64,000 nt of DNA, taken from positions 1-64,000 of the forward strand of contig JAUCBJ010001812.1 in assembly GCA_032718475.1 (NCBI GenBank), given 5' to 3'. Under the pieces are notes generated by a model. It did not search any database and was not told where the DNA came from. It saw nothing but the letters and a program-made list of their open reading frames with translations. Positions 12,941-20,071 of the stretch are shown here, one piece after another (the first letter of the stretch is position 1; every line of letters starts with the position of its first letter). Made by a program: the position numbers and the translations under genes. This stretch comes from Nemertoderma westbladi (Eukaryota; Xenacoelomorpha; Nemertodermatida; Nemertodermatidae).

Positions 12941-12956
12941 AACACCTACCGTGTGG
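12941..12956 (-). other. 5' splice site of the carrier exon, embedded in the terminal array unit
   Basis: On the minus strand the exon ends CCACACG at 12956-12950 and the intron begins GTAGGTGTTCGG at 12949. The same string, CCACACGGTAGGTGTT, is part of nearly every 47-bp unit on this strand. The GU at 12949-12948 is fixed by the phase-1 junction to the terminal exon. No other GT nearby restores the PHEVLRTR frame. Confidence 0.88.
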
Positions 12957-13224
12957 ATATGTGCAGAAGGAAGCGATATTTTTACTGCACATGGCAGCGA
13001 GCATAAACATGGCGAAATCTGTCCCAGTCCGCGTCTGTTTAATCGAGTCCTCGTCGTCTCGAGTAAGGATAGACCTTTTTATCTTCTCATATATAAAGAA
13101 ATGTATCACGGTCTCGGAAATCCCGAGATAGGATGCACTGATCCCTCGGAACAACGACCGGGGTCCCTCGAAACGCACAATGTCCCGCACACAGTGCAAG
13201 GAGGCCAGTCGGGAGTTACGGAAA
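12950..13224 (-). CDS. Penultimate coding exon of the SLC25A33/36-like mitochondrial carrier
   Basis: This 275-nt exon follows the acceptor TTTCTTTCAG (13234-13225) and ends at the donor G|GTAGGTG. It completes a codon from the upstream exon (AG|T, Ser), encodes 91 further codons, and ends with the first base of a Glu codon. Visible motifs are the matrix helix and carrier consensus FEGPRSLFRGISASYLGIS, then ETVIHFFIYEKIK (a transmembrane helix typical of pyrimidine nucleotide carriers), an acidic linker TRDDEDSIKQ, then the next helix AMFMLAAMCSKNIASF and CTYPH, the start of the third carrier signature. Order and spacing match SLC25A36 and its relatives; these are six-helix inner-membrane transporters made of three repeats of about 100 residues. 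The last seven bases are shared with the 47-bp repeat unit. SLC25A33 versus SLC25A36 orthology cannot be settled from this part. Confidence 0.93.
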
Positions 13225-14301
13225 CTGAAAGAAATTAATTAAATATTAGGGGATAATTATATTTTATGCGTAAATTTAATACTAAATATATATATAACAA
13301 ACAATACTTTTGCTATTGAATATAGTTTCAGTTACAGTTTCTTTTAACTGTAATCTACAAGCTAAGCGTGATGGGTCTCAACCCTATTTAGAAAATATAC
13401 CTATGCAGATGATGGTTACCAAAGGTTACTAACTAATAATTTAAACAGGCTAAGGAAAATTGACAGTATCAACAATGTGACACTTAAGTGACTGTCGAAT
13501 AAATAGATCATACGCTAGGTAAAAGTAAGTTATCGAATGTATGAAACAAGTATGTAATCGATTTTTCGCGCCTCCGTAGGCAAACATAAAAAATAGACTC
13601 CGTCGTGGTTCTGATTTAAAAATGTAATAATCACTACACAATTATTCCCTTTTTCCCATCGTAATATTTATCTCCGATTATATCCAATATTACGACATAC
13701 TTCCATCCCAGACATCCTTAGCCGGCCTCACCCACCAACTCTAACCAATATTACCGGCTACTCCCCTACGAATCATTGCAATCCAATAAAGGAGGTAACC
13801 ACACAACCTCCCTCCTTTCTCTCATTGGCCCCTTAATATGCCAACCTCACCCACCTATTACTCTAACCCAGTTATTAATAAAGGAATAATTGATTACCTC
13901 TAAACTCTATTGCCGTTCATCAATAATTGGTTATTGGTCAGTCAAACCTAGGCCATGGTCAAACAACCACGTATTAATCATATTTACATGGGTTGAACGA
14001 AAAAACACTGCACAAGAAAGACAAACTCTGTTTAGGTGATAATTAGGGGTCAATTTCATATTGACCCCACACCGGGTTTAAAAGGGGCCACATTTGGATG
14101 GTAAAGTCAGTCCCAAAAAACCAGCCTTATAGTTAGTTACTACTTTACACACAAGTATGTAAATAGTTATTTACATACTGTAATAATTGAAAACCTCCCA
14201 GTAACGTGTTTTTTACTTATCGTGCTTACATAATTAAATCAATTACCTCACATTGTACACTGTACACAGGTAGCCCAAACTGTTACCATGATAACACTTA
14301 C
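13225..14301 (-). other. Intron of the carrier gene, 1,077 bp, AT-rich
   Basis: The donor CAG|GTAAGTG is at 14302/14301 and the acceptor CTTTCAG ends at 13225, minus strand. The joined frame reads LQLDD-S-FRNSRLA, matching the second-repeat region of SLC25A36-type carriers. The intron holds short diverged direct repeats around CCTCACCCACC (about 13727 and 13846) and a 26-bp inverted repeat listed separately. Short open frames at 13450-13641 lack support. No other gene is seen. Confidence 0.85.
14154..14179. repeat. Perfect 12-bp inverted repeat with 2-nt spacer
   Basis: The arms AGTATGTAAATA (14154-14165) and TATTTACATACT (14168-14179) are exact reverse complements separated by GT. It lies in an AT-rich intron, so it may be chance or a remnant of a small element. 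A hairpin or cruciform could form. Confidence 0.8.
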
Positions 14302-14368
14302 CTGTCGTCCAATTGAAGACGAGTTTTTACCATCCAGATGGGGTTGGTGACTGTCACTGTAATGAAAC
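14302..14368 (-). CDS. Small internal exon of the SLC25A33/36-like carrier with the NPIW signature
   Basis: This 67-nt exon is too short for a usual reading-frame scan. On the minus strand it follows the acceptor CTTCTTCCAG (ending 14369) and precedes the donor CAG|GTAAGTG. It encodes FITVTVTNPIWMVKTRLQLDD. NPIW..KTR is the second-repeat signature typical of pyrimidine nucleotide and folate-type carriers, where Trp replaces the usual acidic residue. The exon starts with GT (phase 1, needing a preceding G to give Gly) and ends with AG, which joins T of the next exon to give Ser. The lengths are consistent (2 + 63 + 2). It must be preceded by exons for the first repeat, which I could not find up to 22745. 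Confidence 0.88.
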
Positions 14369-16630
14369 CTGGAAGAAGTTAAAAAGTTATTAATTAAAAT
14401 AATTTATAAAATTAAATAATTTAGGATAATTATAATGGTTATTTTACATTTATTAACCAAATGAGAGGGCAATTGGTCAACAAGCCGAAGCTTATGGGAG
14501 CTCTCTTGCCGACTAATAAGGTCCATAATCACATATGGGCACTTCCTTCGAGGTTGGTTAGTTCTTCCAGATAAACTAGGCCACCCAGCAGCTGTAATAG
14601 ATATGGGGCCGAGCACAATGATGTCACGCTTTTTTTGACGATTTTCAACCCCCCCCCCCCCCCCCCGTGTCACACTCTGGTTCACGAATTTTATAACCCC
14701 CTCCCTCCTTGAACGTGTCACAAAAAATACCCAGTATAGGTGATAAAAAATGTTAAATTTGAAATTATTATGTTATTAAAACTAAATATTAATACTTCAT
14801 TAATTCAGCTGCACACAATGACTAAACAAGGAAGACATCCCACATATTGAGTCCAGTCAATGTGGTGTTCTTAGAACTAACAATTCATCACATCGATTCG
14901 CGATTACTGGAATAGATTTCACGTCGGCTGTTGATGTTGGTGTGAATTTTATTTGTTCACCAAAGTGCTATTGTGACATCACAAGTATAGCTACCCCCCC
15001 CCCCCCCCATGTCACAAACGTCACAAATAATAATAAAAAATTAAAAACCGACTAAGTTCTAAAATCACCATTCAAGATGTTCGTTTTACCTACAGACCTA
15101 CAGACTATTTTTGCTCAAAAATAATATAATTATTAATTACAATCGATATATTTTCACAGATCTGTGTCATAATTGGACCCAATAGTCCTCCACTGAGCGC
15201 ACACTTGTTCGTTTACTTGTTATTGTTGGGTTGGCCCCGGTTTAATTTCATCAAAGATATACTGAGGTATTTACCCTTCTAACATTTGGCGACAGACAGA
15301 CACGTGTTGTATTGGAAATACAGAGACAAGAAATAAATCTAAACTATAGTTACAAAAACGGAAACTTTTCCTCACCGAAGAAATTACTTTCGTTCACATT
15401 TCAGAGATTTTTAAAAAATGTAATCGTTTCAAATTTTGCCTGACACCTACCTAACCTTATATATATTTAAAAAACAATTAAAATTCAATTTAACTAACAT
15501 AATTAATTGTAATAGTCGATATTAATAAAGTCCTATTTGAAATTGAATTGCGGGCCTAATGCTAGAGACACTTTTAAAGATAATACTGTCGTTATAGAAT
15601 GCTGGACTGAAATATTTTGGATAAACTTTCAGTTTCAGTCCCAAATCAAGGTGCCCCCCCTCCGCAGTCTAGTGGTGCCATGTGGTGCCATGTGCGCCTA
15701 TGACTGGAGTAATTTATATGTTATCATCCTATAGAACTCGCTCCTTCATTAAGAAAATTTTTAAACAAAATATATTTAGTCATATAAAGCAATGGTGAAA
15801 AATAATTAAACGATTAAAATACATATAAAAGATAATTAGTGTGGAAATTCATCAAAACGAATAACCAACAGCAATTCATATCTGTACCCCTTCTTTACGA
15901 AATGCTGACAATATGAAATTATAATAATATTGTAAACCATACAATACATATTATCACAACACAATTAAACAATACAATTAATTATAAACCATATAAATTA
16001 AACACATAAAAACTTAATAATATCCTAACAGTGTAAGTTTGTCAGATAGGAGGGACTTTCAGTTTCAATGCAAACAAAATTCACCCTTCTCCAACATCTC
16101 ATTATTCGCAAAAATAAAACTGTAAACTGTTCTATTGACTTTAGATTATTGTTTTGGTTATAATAACGTGCCAGTGTAACGTGCTCCTAAAAAAATTGTT
16201 AATTTAACATTGAGTGAGATGAGATTTGCGTCGAGTTCCCCACCCCCGTCTCAAGTAGTATGTACTTGTGTATTGAGACTCAACATAATAATATTTACAT
16301 TGGCTGTTGATAAATCATTGGATGAATAAAGAATTCATAATAATAAAAACTAATGTAACAACCAATAATATGAAACTGTATTGCTAATACAATTTAAACG
16401 AACAATAAATTAACTTATATAGACAATTTATTTTCAGTTAACTAATTGGAACTACCTATTAATTTCCCAAAACAAAAAGAATAAGAAGATATACAATAAT
16501 TGCCACTGTTACATTTCAACTGTTATGAAAAGGCATTAAAGATTAATAATGTTACAAATAAATACCGCGGTTTTGAAGTTAGATTAAGCATCCTTAAGTA
16601 AGTATAAGTATAATCCTGCACAACTCAAGT
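14369..16630. other. AT-rich noncoding DNA with two poly-C tracts
   Basis: No supported gene. Homopolymer C runs lie at 14649-14666 (18 C, followed by GTGTCACA) and 14994-15008 (15 C, followed by ATGTCACA). The shared poly-C plus RTGTCACA suggests two diverged copies of the same dispersed element; another GTGTCACA lies at about 14715. Open frames at 14404-14721 (minus) and 15537-15734 (plus) show no recognisable domain and are low-complexity or AT-driven. A minus-strand AATAAA (16432-16427) could be a distant poly(A) signal for the dehydrogenase gene. Confidence 0.6.
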
Positions 16631-17130
16631 CACCCCCACCCTACAACTCAATCACTAACTCCCCACCCTACAACCCATCACCCACTCTACAAACCCTCAC
16701 CCTACAACCCATCACCCACTCTACGCAACCCCTCACACCTCACCCTACCAACTCCATCCCCTCACTCCCCACCCTACAACCCAACCAACCCCGCACTCAC
16801 TCCACTCCCTACAACCCCTCACCCCCACCCTACAACCCATCCACCCCGCACTCTCTCCACCCCTCACCCCTCACTAACTCCCCACCCTACAACCCCTCAC
16901 CCCCACCCAGCAACCCAACCAACCCCTTACAAACTCCCCGCCCTACAAACCCTCACCCTGCAACGCAACCAACCCCCCCCCCCCCCCACCCTACAACACA
17001 GACAACCCCTCACCCTACCAACCCCACATTTACCCCACATCTACCTACCACTCCCGACCCTACAACCCCACCAACCCCTCACTAACTCCCGACCCTACAA
17101 CCCCACCAACCCCTCACTAACAACCCACAA
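16631..17130. repeat. C-rich degenerate tandem repeat overlapping the dehydrogenase 3' end
   Basis: The plus strand is built from variants of CACCCTACAACCC, CCTCACTAACTCC and CCACCAACCCCTCAC, with a 15-C run at 16973-16987. Near its right end a 35-bp unit (CTCCCGACCCTACAACCCCA followed by CCAACCCCTCACTAA) occurs twice in a row from about 17052. The stop codon of the dehydrogenase gene lies in the second copy. On the minus strand, which is the transcript strand, the region is G-rich with runs such as GGGTTGTAGGGTGGGG that fit a G-quadruplex pattern. It is not a telomeric TTAGGG array. Confidence 0.85.
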
Positions 17131-18003
17131 CCGCCTCGCTTCCTCCCTATCCCTCCCGTAAGCCGAAGCCCTAGCCAACCTACAATCCCCGTAGTACCCA
17201 CCGGACACCAACCCAGACGCCAACGCGCAATGAACCGAGGTCTGGGCGCCCTGCTCGGGTGTCTTCATGACAGCTCGAAGGGGCCACCCGAGCACCGGCA
17301 TCCCGAGAACCGAATACCCAGCTATATGTCTACCCAATTCGGTCTTTACAGCCCCAGGATGAACTGCAAAAGTCGACACATTGGTACCTTTCAACCTTTC
17401 TGATAACTCCAAAGTAAACAACACATTAGCTAACTTGCTCCTACTGTAAGCTTCGAATTTATTATAACTATTTACTAAATGAATGTCGTTCAACTGTAAC
17501 CCGTATAAACAATGCCCCTGGGCCATTGAAGCCACGTTAATTACTCTGCAGTCACTACGAGTCGATTTCATTAGATTCAATAGAAGATTGGTGAGTAGGA
17601 AGTGCCCCAGATGATTGACACCTAGATGCAACTCGAAACCGTCTACAGTTTCTAGTCTTGGGACCATCATAACCCCGGCGTTATTTATTAGTAAATCCAG
17701 TCGCGTTTCCGACTTTAAAATGTTTGACGCGAATTCTCGAATGGATTCCATCGACGCTAAATCGATTCGACGGTGTTGTATCTCAGGGTTACCAGTTGTT
17801 TCACGCAGTTCGCGGGCCGCTGTCTCACCCCGCTGGTCGTCACGGCAACCCAGTATTAGTTTAGCGCCTTTAGCGGCGAGTATCCGCGCAGTCGCACGGC
17901 CGAGTCCGGTGTTGGCCCCGGTTATTATCGCGGTTTTACCGTCCAACCTGCCGCTGCAGTGACACACACCACCGGCGAAGTAGTTACGTAACCAGTCGAA
18001 CAT
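17095..18003 (-). CDS. Retinol dehydrogenase-like short-chain dehydrogenase/reductase (RDH11/12/13 type), intronless
   Basis: This 302-residue classical SDR is predicted to use NADP(H) to reduce or oxidise retinoids or similar lipid aldehydes at a membrane. Rossmann cofactor motif TGANTGLG is at residues 29-36, NNAG at 107-110, and HLGVNHLGHFLLT at 126-138. The catalytic Ser is S159 (in INVASM), the YxxxK pair is Y186/K190 (YSRSKLANVLFT), and VHPGAVKTE is at 214-222. The start region RNYFAGGVC matches the FAGGVC element just before the domain in RDH11/12, but no N-terminal membrane anchor of usual length precedes it. The ATG at 18003 is supported by an in-frame TAA 18 nt upstream (about 18019) and a purine at -3. 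The C-terminal RRLWVVSEGLVGL aligns in pattern with the RLWNVS-type end of the family, so the gene looks complete. Its last codons lie in the C-rich repeat. It has no introns over the whole frame; a retrocopy origin is possible. Confidence 0.93.
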   Translation of the reverse strand: MFDWLRNYFAGGVCHCSGRLDGKTAIITGANTGLGRATARILAAKGAKLILGCRDDQRGETAARELRETTGNPEIQHRRIDLASMESIREFASNILKSETRLDLLINNAGVMMVPRLETVDGFELHLGVNHLGHFLLTNLLLNLMKSTRSDCRVINVASMAQGHCLYGLQLNDIHLVNSYNKFEAYSRSKLANVLFTLELSERLKGTNVSTFAVHPGAVKTELGRHIAGYSVLGMPVLGWPLRAVMKTPEQGAQTSVHCALASGLVSGGYYGDCRLARASAYGRDREEARRLWVVSEGLVGL

Positions 18004-18460
18004 AGCGACGGATGGATATTAATAAACCATTGCTCACAAAGTCAGTTAAAATAACTTGTGTGCCAACAGCCAACATGTACCAGTTACTGCTACCGCTACC
18101 GGTACCGTGATGTATACCAGTAGGCACTCCCAGACAGCCCCATATAATAATACACTGATCCTCAGCGCGGTACTACAGTACTACAGGACAGTGTAGTAGG
18201 CTTTAGGCAACTACGTAATTGACACAAATATGATATTTAAATTAAAACTTAACGATTTTATCTAGGGATTGGAAGTATCTGTCTGGTCTAGAGGTAAACA
18301 GAATAAAAGAAAGGTTTAAATTATTGTATTTATTATTATAATGGTACCGGTACTGACGTACTGCTGATAGTCTGATAAGCAGAAACTTGTTTATGTTTCA
18401 CCTATTGCCATGACAACTAACTGCTCCCAGGACAACGAACTTTTGAACTATATGTTCTTG
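18004..18460. other. 5' flank of the dehydrogenase gene
   Basis: No gene or clear TATA element is seen. Two isolated copies of the palindromic core of the 47-bp array occur here: TACCGGTACC at 18097-18106 and GGTACCGGTAC at 18343-18353. Short palindromic stretches such as TACTACAGTACTACAGGA lie around 18170-18190. Confidence 0.5.
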
Positions 18461-18890
18461 CTGCAAACTGTAGAAGTGGAGTTTCTAGTACATATATGCC
18501 AAGTTTCAGCTTAAACTGATTAAAAAAGAAAACGGAGGAAGGTTTTCACATTCGGAGAATTCGTCCTCTAGCTGCAAACTGGATAACTGTAGATGAATTA
18601 AATTCCTCAAAAAGACGCAGCATGTGGTCTGGTACATAATGTATATTCCAAGATTCAGCTTAAACAAAACATAATCAAGGATATGGGTAAGGTACTTGCA
18701 TACATATCGCCCTCACGCGGAAGACTGCAGAACTATTCACTTTGAGACATTCCGCCCGCTAGCGGCAGACTAGAGAACTGCAGACGGATGAGCCGCCTTT
18801 GAATAACATAGCTAATGGCCTAGTACAAATCTGCCAGGTTTGAGCTTGAACGGATAAAAATCAAAGAAATGGGAGGATGGGTAGAAAGAC
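18461..18890. repeat. Diverged tandem copies of a roughly 190-bp dispersed repeat
   Basis: Three diverged copies are recognisable from GCTGCAAACT / GCTGCAAACT / GCGGCAGACT at 18460, 18571 and 18762, each followed by AACTGYAGA-like sequence. Later in each copy come CCAAGTTTCAGCTTAAAC (about 18498), CCAAGATTCAGCTTAAAC (about 18649) and CCAGGTTTGAGCTTGAAC (about 18835). The spacing between the last two copies is about 190 bp. There is no reading frame. It looks like an old noncoding interspersed repeat; the family is unknown to me. Confidence 0.6.
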
Positions 18891-19647
18891 ATGATGGCTG
18901 TTGAACTAATGGTGTCTGAAAGTCTAAAAAAGCATGTCAATTAGCATTAAAATCATTATTAGCATGTCACATTGGTAACAACGACACAACGACAACAACA
19001 ACTATTTCCCATTATTGAATCACCCTCCTAACAGTGCCAGTTCGTTAAAGCTCCGCCAATTTCGTGGCTCGCCCCACAAGAAGATTATTTTAAAATAGTA
19101 GATTATACTTAAAACTCGGCATGAGGCTAGACTCATAAACTCACATATTCGGATTAAACATTTCACAAATTAATTGTATATTTCAAGGTCTGAAATCTAT
19201 TTTAAAGCGAAAAATTGTAATAATTTTTTCACAATTCGAGTAGAATTAATAAAAATAATTGTAATTAGGCTTAAAGTCAGAATTCATATTTTTGAATACA
19301 TTTCTGAGGAAGGAAAGCGTAATATATTTTTTCTGCTGACGTTTTTATATTTTATAATATGAATGGGTATTAAATTGTAATTTCATATATTTTCGCTATG
19401 TTCCATGTAATTTCATGGAAAGTAAAATATAACAGCAATAATACTTTAGATCTATCATAAGGCGGTGCATTAACCAAGAAATATGAGAATCAGAATTGTC
19501 AATTAAAATCAAAACAAATATACAATCAGATAGTGTTCGTTGAAATCACTAATGGTAGAAAATATAAATACCACATCTTAATCCTAATTGAATCTTTAAT
19601 ATTATAGTGGATAAAATAAAAAACTGGAATACTTTATCGCCAACATA
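18891..19647. other. AT-rich noncoding stretch
   Basis: No supported gene, RNA or clear element. The plus-strand open frame at 19174-19362 is Ile/Lys/Phe-rich, as expected from AT-rich DNA, and has no recognisable domain. Confidence 0.5.
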
Positions 19648-19719
19648 TCATATCAATTGTTTTGTGTCATAGATTTCTGCTCTGATATTATGTACTGAAT
19701 AATAAGTACTATTACTAAC

Positions 19720-20071
19720 TACAGCACTAGGTCGAGCGAACTCGGACAGTGGAAATGAGATCCTTCCAGGATTCCCGATTCTCCATAGTTGTCGCAATTT
19801 CGTTTCTCCCAAGTTCAGTATCCCTTTCAAGTTGATCTATATATGTTATGGCCGGTCGTCCACGACTACGCTTTCCATGAGTTGGTTGCCAGAAAAGTAG
19901 ATCTGGTATGACCTCGTCTTAACTTCTCCAGCAGTGCCCACTGAATCTTAATCTGCGTTCACGGAGGGTGGTTGATACAGGTGGTATTGTACCATAAAGC
20001 TCGGCGTTTGTCATGTGTTGTCTCCAGCTGATGTTTAGGGCTGCCCTTAGTATAGTCTTGTGAATCAACCA
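19720..20071 (-). pseudogene. Decayed 3' end of a non-LTR retrotransposon reverse-transcriptase ORF
   Basis: On the minus strand from about 20071 the translation reads ...TILRAALNISWRQHMTNAEL, then YGTIPPVSTTLRERRLRFSG, HCWRS, a stop codon (TAA at 19921-19919), DEVIPDLLFWQPTHGKRSRG, RPAITYIDQLERDTELGRNE, then a MENRESWKDL segment ending in RARPS. This is the characteristic C-terminal tail of invertebrate LINE-type polyproteins: (V)SWR.H.TN.ELYG, .ERR.R..GHC.R, W.P..GK..RGRP..T..D.L..DT, and .DRE.W. The internal stop, and the loss of all upstream reverse-transcriptase motifs, show a 5'-truncated, dead copy. Upstream of 20071 the frame is lost, possibly by a frameshift (a YTK-like match in another frame near 20060). 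The precise clade is uncertain. Confidence 0.85.

Larger units (their letters stand above)
501..12949 (-). other. Last intron of the carrier gene (12,449 bp), almost entirely tandem repeat
   Basis: The donor is CACG|GTAGGTG (intron begins at 12949) and the acceptor is CCGTTGCAG|AG (intron ends at 501), both on the minus strand. It is a phase-1 intron splitting a Glu codon, and the joined frame restores the PHEVLRTR carrier signature exactly. The content, from 5' to 3' in transcript order, is the 47-bp array, a short unique AT-rich stretch (about 832-860), the CCGA microsatellite, and about 36 unique bases before the acceptor. The branch point must lie in or near those 36 bases or inside the microsatellite; CTTTAAT at about 515-521 is a candidate. 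Reading through the donor gives a TAG stop 11 codons later, so retention would truncate the protein. Confidence 0.9.
861..12956. repeat. 47-bp minisatellite array, about 12.1 kb and about 257 unit lengths
   Basis: The plus-strand unit has three parts: CCTAACACCTACCGTGTGGG, then TTGGTACCTAAC, then TAGGTACCGGTACAG, 47 bp in all. 12,096 bp divided by 47 gives about 257. Variants seen are AACTAGG/AACCAGG, GGGTT/GGTCT, CCTAAC/CCGAAC, TACAG/TACTG, a 35-bp short unit in the first 2 kb, and rare insertions (GTGTTGTGGG at about 4780, 5310 and 5350; a GCGCCTCCC-bearing unit at about 5550). Each unit contains the hairpin GGTACCTA-AC-TAGGTACC and the palindrome GTACCGGTAC. The right two thirds are more homogeneous than the left third. 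The right end overlaps the carrier exon by seven bases (12950-12956). There are stop codons in all frames and no coding potential. Confidence 0.98.

Noticed and set aside
861-12956. CRISPR array
   Set aside because: The whole unit repeats with no unique spacers, and the context is a eukaryotic intron.
12906-13238. Plus-strand 110-codon open frame opposite the carrier exon
   Set aside because: It is the antisense shadow of the 12950-13224 carrier exon.
13450-13641. Minus-strand 63-codon open frame in the carrier intron
   Set aside because: AT-rich, no homology recognised, and it lies between two well-supported splice sites.
14404-14721. Minus-strand 105-codon open frame
   Set aside because: It includes a poly-Gly run from the poly-C tract and an Ile/Leu-rich AT end. 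No domain or splice support.
15537-15734. Plus-strand 65-codon open frame
   Set aside because: No recognisable domain, and it does not begin with ATG at its reported start.
16631-17130. Interstitial telomeric repeat
   Set aside because: CCCTAC-type words are irregular. There is no run of CCCTAA/TTAGGG, and the repeat is better explained by units related to the dehydrogenase 3' end.
17615-17962. Plus-strand 115-codon open frame
   Set aside because: It is the antisense shadow of the dehydrogenase gene, which has all family motifs on the minus strand.
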